The notes beneath the pieces are model-generated. The model saw nothing but the letters and a program-made list of their open reading frames with translations, was not told where the DNA came from and searched no databases. Source: Lithobates sylvaticus (lineage: Eukaryota > Chordata > Amphibia > Anura > Ranidae). Taken from it: a DNA stretch of 64,000 nucleotides. Below, piece by piece: positions 21,666 to 32,999 of this stretch. The stretch is from assembly GCA_028564925.1 (NCBI GenBank), contig CM053031.1:160506226-160570225 (forward strand), read 5' to 3'. A program made the position numbers and the translations under genes. How positions within the stretch are numbered: the stretch's first letter is position 1; every line of letters starts with the position of its first letter.

Positions 21666-22255
21666 CATTTGGGCTATCCAGTTGGGATCGAACATGGTGC
21701 GTGGCTCATATGGAACAGATAAACAATGGATGTCTTTGTTCTATATGAACCATGTACCATTGATCGATTTTGGTCAATTTTGCCTCGTTCTATAATCTAT
21801 ATTTTTCCATCTCTATACCTTGACAGCTTCCCCATGCTTTTGATTAATGTTTTTATTGTGGGGTTCAGTTAAATGTATATGTATTTACATATACATTTAT
21901 TCAGGTTTAAGGGAGTATAGCAAACATACATTCATCTTTAATCATTGGGATATAAATAGGTTGCAATATTTTTAATTTTGGATGTTTTTTCTCTTCTATA
22001 TACATATATATATATATTTTTTTTTTACACATACTTTATATGTACACATTTTTCCTGTTTTTTCATAGCACATGTAATGTCTATATTGGTATATCCTCAC
22101 TACTACCATTTATTTATGAATGGATATCCAAATATGTGCAAGTTTATATGTCTATGTTTTTTCTTTCTCATTAATGTTTATGTGAATCACATGTGGCTAG
22201 AAAGAAGTCTGCAATTTAATGATCTGTAACACCTGTTGCTATATTGGATAGGTTT
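21666..22255. other. AT-rich segment, possibly the rest of the PLE 3' region
   Basis: AT-rich with TA microsatellite near 22001-22020. No coding motif. If the MITE at 13483 landed in a PLE 3' UTR, this stretch, interrupted by the MITE at 22256 and continuing to about 23100, would be its displaced continuation. That is positional inference only. Confidence 0.3.
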
Positions 22256-22945
22256 AGACCCCTTTCACACTGGGGCGTATTTCAGGCATTTTCAGGCGCT
22301 TTAGCGTTAAAAAAAGCGCCTGTAAAGCGCCTGAAAGAAGCCGCAACTGCAATCCCAATGTGAAAGCCTGAGTGCTTTCACACTGAGACCCCTTTCTCAC
22401 TATGGCATTTTTCAGGCGCTTTAGCGTTAAAATAAGCGCCTGTAAAGCGCCTGAAAGAAGCTGCAACTGCAATCCCAATGTGAAAGCCCGAGTGCTTTCA
22501 CACTGAGGTGCTGCGCTGGCAGGGCGTCAGAAAAAGTCCTGCAAGCAGCTTCTTTACAGCGCTTTTGGAGCGGTGAATACACCGCTCCTAAAACGCCTCT
22601 TCCCATTGAAATCAATGGGAAGCGCCTGAAAAATGCCTGAAAAACACCTGAAAAGCGCTTGTAGCAGCAGCGCTTTGTGGGCGCTTTTAACCCTTTTTTG
22701 GCCACTAGCAGGGGTTAAAAGCGCCCCACTAGCGCTCGAAAAGCGCTGGTAAAGCACCGCTAGTTTAAGCGGCGCTTTACGAGCATTTTTCGGGCGCTGG
22801 CAGTGTGAAAGGGCTCTTAAAGCACTTGAGTTTTCACATTGGAATTGCAGATGAGGCTTCTTTCAAGCGTTTTACAGGCGCTTTTTTTAACGCTAAAGCG
22901 CCTGAAAAACGCCTGAAAAACGCCCCAGTGTGAAAAGGGCCTTAT
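22256..22945. mobile_element. MITE with CCCTTTCACACTGGGGCG ends
   Basis: The left end GACCCCTTTCACACTGGGGC and right end GCCCCAGTGTGAAAAGGGCC are inverted repeats, and sub-terminal AGGCGCTTTAGCGTTAAA blocks are also inverted between ends. The interior is rich in GCGC/AAGCGC words. The left part carries a tandem duplication of about 127 bp (22257-22385 and 22386-22510). Non-autonomous, with no ORF. Confidence 0.8.
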
Positions 22946-23300
22946 AGAAGGAGAATAATGCTGACTTATCTTTGTAATGAATAAGCGCACCTGTTAGTGT
23001 GTGAAACGCATCTACCATGTGAACTGTCTGTAAAACTTGGGATGTTCATTTATTAAATAAAAATTTTGATGGAACTTGGAGTGCAGCCATTTCTTCAGTG
23101 TTGATCGTATGCAGAGGCGAGCCGAGGCAGGCACCCGTGATATCATTAGGCTTCCTGTCTACCCTGGAGCAGCGAGTTCTTTTGTTTGGATATCCCCCTG
23201 TTCCTGGACTGGACTTGGGTCAAAGCAATAACTTCAAGCCCAATAATTGCACTATCTCTCAGACGAGAATGCCACATGGCTAGTAGACGAGTGGCCGTTC
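22946..23300 (+). other. Unclassified segment, possible retroelement tail
   Basis: Contains GTGTGTGAAACGCATCTACC near 23000 and TTATTAAATAAAAATTTTGA near 23050, a layout like the tail of the PLE-type 3' regions elsewhere in the window. No ORF with motifs. Origin unclear. Confidence 0.25.
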
Positions 23301-23768
23301 AGAAACGAACTGACAAAAATGCACTGAAAATCAGAAAGGACCTGACAAGCCCGACCTGACAATCAGAAACGACCTGACAAGCACGCACTGAAAATCAGAA
23401 GTGAACTGAAAAGCATGAGGCTGAAAAGCACGAATCGACACTCACCAAACTTCTACTAACACCAGATTAGCAGAAGGAGCCCAAAGGGTGGCGCATGACT
23501 AGTGAACTTCCTTTTTATCGGCTCGTAGTAGGTCTAGTACGTCACTACATTCGTAATTGTTGGCCAACATTTGTGTGGCTGTGTATATGCAAGACAAGTT
23601 TGGGCTAATGTCCTTCGGACAAAATTCCACGGTTTTGTTGGCCAACAATACGATTGTGTCTACAAGGCTTTAGAGTTATTCCAATTAGGCTGCAAAAGTG
23701 CAAGTACAGTTGAAATTACACAGAATCTTTTCATATCAGATAAAACTTTAGCATTTTAAAGTATTCTT
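23301..23768. repeat. Degenerate short repeats and a small inverted pair
   Basis: 23301-23430 is built from variants of ATCAGAAACGACCTGACAAG and GCACGCACTGAAAA. Further on, AATTGTTGGCCAACA near 23556 and TGTTGGCCAACAAT near 23635 form an inverted pair. It looks like part of a MITE or of a low-copy tandem repeat. No gene. Confidence 0.4.
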
Positions 23769-24194
23769 ATTCCCCGTACACACGGTCGGAAATTCCGACG
23801 GAAAATGTCCGATCGGACCATGTTGTCGGAAAATCCGCCCATGTGTGGGCTCCATCTGACTTTTTCTGTCGGAATTTCCGACGGAAAAAATTTGAGATCC
23901 TGATCTCAAATTTTCCGACAACAAAATCCGATCAGACTTTTTCCGATCGTGTGTAGAGAATTCCGACGGACAAAGTGCCACGCATGCTCAGATCAAATTA
24001 CGAGACCAAAGCTATTGGCTACTAGCCTCTATGTAGTTCCGTTGCACGCAACGAACGTCACCACGTTCAGAATGATCGGATTTTCCGACAACTTTGTTCG
24101 ACCGTGTGTATGCAACACCAGTATCGGACAAAATCCGTCGGAAAAAATACGACGGATTTTGTGGTCGGAATTTACGACCGTGTGTAAGGGGCAT
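23769..24194. mobile_element. MITE with CCCCGTACACACGGTCGG ends
   Basis: Left TTCCCCGTACACACGGTCGG and right CGACCGTGTGTAAGGGGC form terminal inverted repeats. The interior is dominated by CCGACGGAAAATTTCC-like palindromic words. It is related in its termini to the elements at 29299-29490 and 29577-31768. No ORF. The right end abuts the truncated L1. Confidence 0.8.
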
Positions 24195-24229
24195 TATACT
24201 TTAGTATTTCATTTTATTCCAGGGCTGGG

Positions 24230-27200
24230 TTATGTTTCATCATTTATTAGTTTACCCAGTTCTTTTTCCCATTTTAGTAAGGGATTATTCTTGGTAAATA
24301 TGTCTTTTGAGTTCAGTGCATTATAAATTACAGTGATACCTTTCAGTTTGGGGTTGCAAGACTGAATGAATCTCCATATTTTTTCTGAAATCGGTCTATG
24401 GGTGGCCTTTGTATTTTGATAAAAGGAGGAGATCTGGGTATAGGTAAAGATTTCTGTGTTTGGATTCTTGTATTTTTGTTGGATAGCTGTAAAGGGCATT
24501 ATTTTGTCCACTATGACGATGTCTGCTAGGTTTAGTATTTTGTTCTCTATCCAGTTGTTTAACCGTAAATTAGGTATTATCCACTGTAGGGTGTCCAGAG
24601 GGATGGGGACAGTGGTTGTCGGGTTGAATGCAGTTACCGTTGGGTTTAGCTCTGCCCAGGCTTGGCGAGTTGCATGAATTGTAGGGTGATCTGCTAAGTC
24701 ACTGTCTTTAGGTAGGTTGGAAGCCGTAAGAAGTGAGAGTGGGGATTTTTTTTTAGCCACGCAAGTCTAATTGGCAACAGGGTTTGATAATGGGTTTGGT
24801 GAACCAATTTTTAAATTGGTCTAAGACAGCTGCTATATAGTAGTATTTTAACACTGGTAAGCTCATACCCCCTACAGATTTGTGCTTGCTCTGTATATGA
24901 GGCAAACATCTAGCTCTTTTCCCCGCCCACACAAATTTCGATAGTTGTTTTTGCATATTTGTGAAAGGAGGATGGGGGTAGTGGGATTGGCAATGCTCTG
25001 AAGTAGTAAATCAGTTTTGGTAGTATTAGCATTTTATATGCTGCTAAGCGACCAGACCAGGTTAGGAAGAATTTAGGGATTCTAGAGAGTTCTTGGTGGA
25101 ATGTGTTAGCTAGTGGAGTGGAGTTGTAATGGTATAGATTTGTGAGGGGGGAGGTGAGCTTGATTCCTAAGTATGTGATGGTTTCTTTGGGCCAAGGGTA
25201 TGGGAGGGTCCGTTTTAGGAATATTTCCAGGTTTTTCTTTATGTGTATGCCCAATATGTTTGATTTGGTACCATTGTCCTTGTAGTAGGACACTTTACTG
25301 AACAATTGTAAAATATCATGGGCAGCAGGTAGTGATGTGGCTGGGTTTGACAAGGAGAGGATGATGTCATCCGAAAACAGTTATATCCTATGCTGGTGTT
25401 TATGTTCTAAAATGCCCTGGATATTCGGATCTGACCTAATCTTTTCTGCTAGGGGTTCCATAATTAATGCAAAAATGAAGGGGGACAGAGGACATCCCTG
25501 CCTTGTCCCATTTGTGGAACGTTTAAGAAAACATTCCTTCTGTGAAAACAAATGCTGAGGGAGAAGAATATAATGCTAGTATTGCATTTTGTATTGGGCC
25601 AGACATTCCAAATTTCCCCAAAACCTTGCGAAGATATCCCCATTGTACTCTGTCAAAAGCCTTCTCTGCATCCAATGTTAGAAGCAGAGAAGGCTCCCTT
25701 TTTTTCCCACCAAATGTAGAAGGTTTAGCATCCTTCTGGTGGCGTCTGTAGTCTGATGACCTAACACAAAACCAACTTGGTCGCAATTTATCAATTTTGG
25801 TAGCAGGTTCATTAGTCTGTGTGCTGGTAACTTAGCGTATAGTTTTACATCTACGTTTAGTAGGGAAATTGGCCTAAAGTTTTGTGGCAAGTTAGGCTCC
25901 TTGCCAGGTTTGGGAAGGGTAATTATTGTGGCTGTTAGCATTTCCGGAGGAAAATTTGCAGCCGCCTGTGCCGCTTCAAGACTTGATGTAGATATAGTGT
26001 TAGGATGGGACTGAACAGTTGGTAATATTCAGATGAATATCCATCAGGTCCAGGGGATTTGTTGTGGAGGAGGCTTTTAATTACATTTTCTTTTTCCTGT
26101 ATCGTGAAGGTTTGGTTCAAATGGTCCAGGTCAGTTTGAGATACTGTGGGTAGGTTCACTGCGGTTAGAAAGTCTGATATTATGTCATCAGTGGGTTGGT
26201 AGGTGGTAGGGTCAGTGTTAAGATTTGTACAGCGCTTCCTAGTAATCACTAAAGGCATCTGCTATTTCTTTGGGGTTTGTAACTTTTGTTTTGGTTTTGG
26301 GGTTTATAAAGTAGGGAAATTTTTGTTTAATTATCTTTTCTTTCAGTTGGTTAGCTAGTAATTTCCCTGCCTTGTTCCGATACCTATATGATTGAGCCTT
26401 TAAGGAACGCACCTGGTGGTCATGTTGGGCCACCAGATGAGTTCGCAATTCCTGTCTGGTAATGAACAGTGAATCTCTGATATTTTGCGTTGTTTTCTGT
26501 TTGTTGAGATTTTGTGGCTAATATTAGTTAGTAATTCTGTGAGTCGCTCCGACCATTTTGTCCTTAATTTTGCACTCAATTGTATAAGCAGTCCACTAAT
26601 GTAAACTTTGTGGGTGTTCCACAGTATGAAGGGATCGTCGACCAAGGGAGCGTTAATGGTGAAAAATTCTTTAAGTGCTTTTTTTATTTGGTCTTGGTTA
26701 TTAGGTTGAGATAGAGTAAAAATGTCGTTACGCCATCTGTTTGCCCTGGTTTCGGTACGATGATCCCCCACATTGATGGAGATTGGTGCGTGGTCTGACC
26801 ACGTAATACAATTTATCTCTGATTTCACAACCTGTTGTAAAATAAATTTATCTACTAGGAACAAGTCTATACAGGGGTAAGTATGATGAACACTGGAAAA
26901 GAATGTATAGTCTTTTTCTGATGAATGTTGGCATCTCCACACGTCATGGAGACCTGAAGAGGAGATGAATTGATCTAAAGTCGCTCTGTGTTGCTGCTGC
27001 CTAGTGTCACTGGACAGATCCAGATCCTTGTCAGGTATTATATTAAAGTCTCCGCACATGATTACGGTTCCTTGGCACATTGTAAAAACTTTTTTCCATT
27101 TTTTTTTCGAAAAAGCTAGTTGCCTTGTATTAGGGAGGTACACATTGGTTAATGCAATACAAGGCAACTAGCTTTTTTGAAAAAAAAATAGAAAAAAGTT

Positions 27201-27571
27201 TTCACAATGTGCCAAGGAACCGTAATCATGTGCAGAGACTTTAATATAATACCTGACAAGGATCTGGTGTTATCTAGTTCACATACTAGGACTATATATC
27301 TACCTGACTCGTCCAAGTATAAGTCCAGACTTTTGAATTGAATAGAGTCCTTGACAGCTATTCCCACTCCCCTTTTTTTGGATGGGCCATTAGCTTGAAA
27401 TACATGGGGAAATCTGCGGTGTTGAAAAGTGGGTGGCCTGCGGGAGACAAAATGGGTCTCTTGAAAGCAAATGATATCACTTTGGAGTTTGATTGCCTCT
27501 TTCCATGCCATCCGCCTCTTATGAGGAATGTTAAAGCCTTTAACATTAAAAGAGGTCATTTTAAGTGGCAT
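24230..27571 (-). pseudogene. L1 ORF2 protein remnant (endonuclease + reverse transcriptase)
   Basis: N-terminus MTSFNVKGFNIPHKRRMAWK, then SDIICFQETHF (endonuclease Glu), GDFNIIPDKDLDL, ITWSDHAPISI (SDH), then RT motifs KSPGPDGYSSEYY, NFRPISLLNVDVKLYAK, DAEKAFDRVQWGYL, and the thumb-region TYLGIKLTSP. The protein is scattered over about nine frames. The part holding the catalytic FADD box, near 25350-25520, is degraded in my reading. An inverted duplication of about 100 bp interrupts the endonuclease near 27160-27270. Confidence 0.88.
27066..27270. repeat. Inverted duplication inside the L1 endonuclease
   Basis: About 27030-27145 and 27157-27270 are inverted copies (for example GTTGCCTTGTATT at 27119 and AATACAAGGCAAC at 27158) around a loop of roughly 20 bases. 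On the minus strand the normal coding order is therefore preceded by a backward copy of the YLPNTR...GDFN segment. Confidence 0.8.
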
Positions 27572-27925
27572 GCTGTACCGATGATGAAATCAGTCTGTGG
27601 TATGTATAAAGATGTATCGATGTGATGGCAATTTACCTTTCCCTGGATAGATGGTTAAGCTGATCTCAGTAGATAGGTGAACATTGGATGTTGAAATGTA
27701 GCCCGTCGATTCAAAATGTATAAATGGTGGGATCCCTTGAAAAACCCTTGGATAAAACAGTTATTGAGAAACAAAGAGAAAAATAACAGTAAAAGAACTT
27801 GCGATTCTAGAGAGAATCTGTGCATTAAGAACAACCGCTCAACTTAAGGGGGTAACTGAGAGATTTAGCGGGATTTCCCTGGGCCCTCATGGGAGGGATA
27901 AGTGTGCGAGGCACAAGTAATATGT

Positions 27926-28803
27926 TCAGCCTGTTTCTGTATCAGAGTTGTAGCAGGTTTGTACTGGTGAGCTGGTGATGTTGTCATCTGTGGCTCCTGG
28001 CACAATGATTTGCCATTCTCGCATGAGGTGGAGCCCTTCTTTTATATTGGTTATTAAATGTGTGGTGCCATCCTTTGTCACTAGCAGTTTTGCTGGGTAC
28101 AGCCATCAATCTTGTGGTTGTACAGGGGTTTCGTTATAGTAGCCAATTGCCTGCGTTGTTGCATAGTAAAAGCCGACAAGTCGGGAAAGAAGGACAAATC
28201 CTGCAGGTCAGAAGGTAGCGATTTACAGTGTCTGGTGGCCACCATGAAGTGGTCCTTCGTGTGGTTAAAGTGGATTCTTACAATAGTGTCTCTGGGCAGA
28301 TGTGTTTGGGCCTTGGTAGCCTGTGTATCCAATCTATTATCAGATCTTCCATGGGTGCATCAGGGAGAACAGCTTTCATGGCAGTGACAAAGTATTTTTT
28401 CGGGGGGCTTAACTGTCTCAGGGATCTCCCTAATTTTAATGTTATTTCTCCTGGATCTGTCTTCTAAATTTGCCAATTTAAGTTTCATTTGCAGCAGTTT
28501 GTCTTCTCTATCATTATGGGCGTCCACTAGGTCATTGAAAGTAGTGGCAAATTCTCCCACCTTTGCCTCCACATGAGAGACCCTCTTATTAACTGTGGAA
28601 ATGTCTGACTTGAATTGCTGAGTCAGTGAAAGTATGTCAGTATGCAGAGTGGACCTCAAGGATACTAACATATCCTTTAATGTAGTATCAATTACTGGCA
28701 TATTGGTAGTGGGGAAGTCAGTGAGTGAGTCTTGCAAATCCCTGGTATTATCCAGGGATAAATTTAGGCTTACCTCCAGGGTTTCTGCCGTGGGATTGTC
28801 CAT
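27926..28803 (-). pseudogene. L1 ORF1 protein remnant (coiled coil + RRM-like)
   Basis: Starts MDNPTAETLEVSLN at 28803. A heptad-rich coiled-coil stretch (SLTQQFKSDISTVNKRVSHV) runs into LANLEDRSRRNNIKIREIPE near 28410-28470, the conserved start of the L1 RNA-recognition domain. The C-terminal domain follows in another frame (RDTIVRIHFNHTKDHFMVAT; SFFPDLSAFT; LYPAKLLV) and ends NSDTETG with a TGA at 27926-27928. Two frame changes interrupt it. ORF1p is the trimeric RNA chaperone of L1. Confidence 0.88.
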
Positions 28804-29190
28804 CTTTTGCCTGCTTTTGGCTAAATGACACAGATGGCGATGAGGAGAAGTGTCCCTTCTCTGGCCTGTCAGTGGTGCGGTCTGAAATCCTTCCTGGTTC
28901 CACGCTGTGCTGTGTGTGAGAGCCATGTGTGTGCTCTCCCTGCTTACCACTGCTACCATCTTGGTCGCTGTACCGACGCTGCTGCATAAAGTAATCAGGC
29001 AGTTTGCCCGGCTGATTTCCTTCCTTCCTCTTGGGATGGCATCTCGGGGTACCCCCCGTTTCGTGCGGAGTAGTTGTTGTGAAAAAAAAAACTAGACTTC
29101 TAGTTGCTTTTTTCCCCCTGAAGGTCTGTGGTAGAGAGGGGAGCTGTATCAACAAGCGTCCATGCACTCTGCCAGCTAGCCACGCCCCTA

Positions 29191-29298
29191 TCATTTATTA
29201 GTTTAGAAACCTATTCACAGCTCATAACATTATATGACTAAACAACATTCAAAACAACAGACATATTCTGTGGACTACAAACAAAAGTAATCAACTCT
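29191..29298. other. Unannotated spacer
   Basis: AT-rich sequence between the L1 5' end and the next MITE. Nothing recognisable. Confidence 0.4.
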
Positions 29299-29490
29299 TA
29301 AGCCTCGTACACACGATAGGAAAATCTGACAACAGACCGCTGTCCGCCGAAAATTTACTAGCCTGCCACCCAACATTTGTTGGCGGAAAGTTGGACAACA
29401 ATTGTCTGATGGAGCGTACGGATTTTAGGCAAACAGTCTGTCATCACACAATTTCCTGCCAAAAATCCAATCATGTGTACGAGTCTTTAG
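29299..29490. mobile_element. Short palindromic MITE (CCTCGTACACACGAT ends)
   Basis: About 190 bp. Left TAAGCCTCGTACACACGATA and right ATCATGTGTACGAGTCTTTA are inverted repeats. The ends match those of the 2.2-kb palindrome that starts at 29577 and, more loosely, the element at 23769. Confidence 0.75.
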
Positions 29491-29576
29491 GCTACAAGCT
29501 TACTTTTTGCATCTGATTCCAAAAAAGGCGGAACATTCTGTTTCGCAGACATGATTATTTGCAATATTTTTCATTC

Positions 29577-31768
29577 TAATGCCTCGTACACACGATCGGA
29601 CTTTCCGGCGGGATTGTCCGCCGGACCTAGTCCAGCGGACAAACCGCCGGACCTTCCAGCAGGGCTTCGCCGGACTTTCCGAGCATGTGGACTTGCCCAC
29701 ACACGCCCGGACTTCTCTGGCGGACAATCCGCGGGAAAAAGTCCGCGGGACTTTTGAAAATGAACAGACTTGCCCACACACGGAGCAAAGTCCGTTCATT
29801 TAGAACGTAACTGCAGGTAGACAGGGCCAGCGAAGGCAGTGAATGCCGCTGCGCTAGCCCCGTCACCTGGCATGGATTTAAAGGGAATCCCTATGCCAAA
29901 AAAACGGCATGGGGGACCCCCCCAAATCCATCTCAGACCCTTATCCGAGCACGCAGCCAGGCCAGCCAGGAAAGGGGTGGGGACAAGCGAGCGCCCCCCC
30001 CCTCCTGAGCCATACCAGGCTGCGTGCCCTCAACATGGGGGGTGCCCTGGGGAAAGGGGGGCCGTGCGGCCCCCCACCCCAAAGCACCTTGTCCCCATGA
30101 TGATGAGGACAAGGGCCTCTTCCCGACAACCTTGGCCGTTGGTTGTCGGGGTCTGCGGGCGGGGGGCTTATCGGAATCCGGGAGCCCCCTTTAATAAGGG
30201 GGCCCCCAGATCCTGGCCCCCCACCCTATGTGAATGAGTATGGGGTACGATGTACCCCTACCCATTCACCTAAGGTGTAAAGTGTAAATAAAAAAAAAAC
30301 ACACAATTTTTTAAAAATATTTTGTTGCACTGCTCCGGGGGTCTTCTTCCGTCTTGGGGGGGTCTTCTCGCCGGACTCCTCCGCTATTTTACCTAGCTCT
30401 TTTACCGAGCGGAGGAGCCCGACTTCCTTCTTCGCCGTCACCGCCGTCGTCTGGGGGTCTCGATCCGCCTTCGGGGGTCTTCCGGGGTCTCTTCTGCTTT
30501 CTGCGCCGCCTTCTTCTTCTTCTTCCTCTGATGTTGACTCGTCGCTCTCTCTGGCCGGAATGGCATAGACGCGCTGTGCTGGGACTTATATAGGGACAAG
30601 GAGGCGGGGTCACATGCTCATGTCACATGGTGACCCCGCCCCCTATGATGTCACAGTCCCAGCATCCTCCGGGACTGTGACATCATAGGGGGGCGGGGTC
30701 ACCATGTGACATGAGCTTGTGATCCCGCCTCCTTGTCCCTATATAAGTCCCAGCACAGCGCGTCTATGCCATTCCGGCCAGAGAGAGCGACGAGTCAACA
30801 TCGGAAGAAGAAGGAGAGGAAGAAGAAGAAGAAGGCGGCAGCACAGAAGGCGACGACAGCGGCAAGAACAGAAGAGACCCCGGAAGACCCCGTAAGACCC
30901 CCGAAGGCGGATCGAGACCCCCAGACGACGGCGGCGACGACGAAGAACGAAGCCGGGCTCCTCTGCTTGGTAAAAGAACTAGGTAAAATAGCGGAGGAGT
31001 CCGGCGGGAAGACCCCCCAAGACAGAAGAAGACCCCCGGAGCAGTGCAATAAAATATTTTTAAAAAATTGTGTGTTTTTTTTATTTACACTTTACACCTT
31101 AGGTGAATGGGTAGGGGTACATCGTACCCCATACTCATTCACATAGGGTGGGGGGCCGGGATCTGGGGGCCCCCTTATTAAAGGGGGCTCCCGGATTCCG
31201 ATAAGCCCCCCCGCCCGCAGACCCTGACAACCAACGGCCAGGGTTGTCGGGAAGAGGCCCTTGTCCTCATCAACATGGGGACAAGGTGCACCCCCCATGT
31301 TCAGGGCACGCGGCCTGGTACGGCTCAGGAGGGGGGGGCGCTCGCTCGTCCCCACCCCTTTCCTGGCCGGCCGGGCTGCGTGCTCGGATAAGGGTCTGAG
31401 ATGGATTTGGGGGGACCCCCGCGCCGTTTTTTTTGGCGTGGGGATTCCCTTTAAATCCATACCAGGTGACGGGGCTAGTGTGGCGGCATTCACTGCCTTC
31501 GCTAGCCCCGTCTACCTGAAGTCACATTCTAAATGAACGGACTTTACGATGATCGGCAAGTCCGTTCATTTCCAAAAGTCCGGCGGACTAGCATACAGAC
31601 CGCGGGATTGTCCGCCAGACTGCCAAGTCCAGCGGACAATTTTAAAACAAAACTTAAAACCTAGTCCGCCGGACTATTGGCAGCAAAAAGTCCGCCGGCG
31701 CCCACACACGGGCGGAATGTCCGGCGGACATTCCCGCGGGAAAGTCCGCTCGTGTGTACGAGGCATTA
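29577..31768. mobile_element. 2.2-kb fold-back element, arms about 1.08 kb
   Basis: Starts TAATGCCTCGTACACACGAT and ends GTGTGTACGAGGCATTA. Essentially the entire element is an inverted repeat that turns around near 30665 (GGGACTGTGACATCATAGGG against its complement). The arms contain matched blocks such as GGTACGATGTACCCC and GGGACAAGGAGGCGG with its partner. Apparent ORFs are GC-rich arm sequence read in opposite directions. The termini could carry a TA duplication, as in Tc1/mariner-type MITEs, but this is not certain. Confidence 0.85.
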
Positions 31769-32470
31769 TAATAAACAACCTTTCGTTATAAAATCACCTA
31801 GGATAGCTTTAAAGATTTTTTTTAAATGTATTCTTTAAACATTCGTTCTAAATTTAAAAAAAAAGTCGTTTTTAAAACAGAATTCTACAAACAAGCTAAT
31901 TTTGCTGCAAACCAATATTAAGAAGTAACAGTATATTACAGTATTCCTCTGAGTTATTCCGTGCTACATATAAATTAGGTATATTTCACTTTGTCTTTTT
32001 CATATTATTTGCCACTGTTCCTTTTTGTGAGGAAAATTAGATTGTGAAAACATTCATAATGCAAACAAGCCAGGTAAACAAGCATCCATTTTTTTGTCAA
32101 CAAGTAAATATCATTACAGCCAAATGCAAATAGTATTTATGCATGGAAACATTTTTACAGATATTTATAAAGTAAGGTTTGCTTTGATTGTTTGTGTGTA
32201 CTTGTTCCTCTGCATATACTTGTATTCGACAAACAAAGATTTTTTCTTCTTAACAAAAATGTACTTTTAAAGGTACTTTTTAGCAAAACATAATAAGAAA
32301 AAGCACCTTTTCCAAGAAATATACAAACATATTAGTAAGTCAAAATTACACAATGAGGCAACATAACAACCTCCATTTTTTTTTATTTTTTATATTAAAT
32401 ATTCATTAATAAGGCTTTGCAAGGTTTTTGCTTTTTTTTTTTCCATTACTGATAAACACAAAGTTTACAA
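31769..32470. other. No recognisable gene or element
   Basis: AT-rich, with homopolymer runs and no ORF over 60 codons carrying a motif. Nothing seen. Confidence 0.45.
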
Positions 32471-32934
32471 TTAAAGAGGAGGTCCACCTAAAAAAAAATA
32501 TTAAAAGCCAGCAGCTACAAATACTACAACTTTTAATAAATGGACACTTACCTGTCCCAGGGTCCAGAGATGTCGGCAGCCAAAGCCGATTAATCGCTCG
32601 GCTCCCGGCAGCTGCCGCCGCCATCCTCGGTAAGGGAATCAGGAAGTGAAGTGCTGCGGCTTCAATTCCCGGTTCCCTACTACACATGCGCGAGTCGCGA
32701 TGTGCGTCCTAACTGGTCCCCACTATCTCCTGGGACCCGTGTGTGTCCCAGCAGACAGCGCGGGGGGATGGGAAGAGGCGTAGACTCCCTTGGGAGTCTA
32801 TACCCAGAAGTGGGTGCAAATACCTGTCTTAGACAGGTATCTGCACCCCCCCTGAAAGGTGCCAAATGTGACACCGGAGGGGGGGAGGGTTCCGAAAAGT
32901 GGAGGTTCAATTTTTGTGTGAACCTCCGCTTTAA
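32471..32934. mobile_element. MITE (TTAAAG-ended), uninterrupted copy
   Basis: TTAAAGAGGAGGTCCACC at the left and GTGTGAACCTCCGCTTTAA at the right are inverted repeats. It is the same family as the MITE split by hAT copy 1 (13483-21665), and shows the intact AATGGACACTTACC site. 464 bp, no ORF. Confidence 0.85.
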
Positions 32935-32999
32935 ATGTAGTTATATAGTGCTGTTCATTTAAAAGTTGAACTGTTCACATTAGTCTATGGTAAACAACA

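Larger units (their letters stand above)
24200..29190 (-). mobile_element. L1-clade LINE with ORF1 and ORF2, 3'-truncated
   Basis: Minus orientation: GC-rich 5' UTR with GGGGCGTGGCTAGC near 29185, ORF1 (28803 to 27926), a spacer of about 350 bp, ORF2 (27571 to about 24230). The sequence stops within the C-terminal part of ORF2 next to the MITE at 23769-24194, so the Cys/His motif and 3' UTR present in the L1 at 1047-4775 are missing. Missing 3' ends are unusual for LINEs and imply a later deletion. Many frameshifts mark it as old. Confidence 0.9.

Noticed and set aside
22950-23040. A further hammerhead-like core around GTGTGTGAAACGCATC
   Set aside because: Only the GAAAC box is convincing; no CUGANGA box with a stem II could be placed.
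29839-31493. Open frames of 100-137 codons in the 2.2-kb palindrome
   Set aside because: The same GC-rich arm sequence is read in opposite directions; no recognisable domain is present and the frames simply mirror each other.
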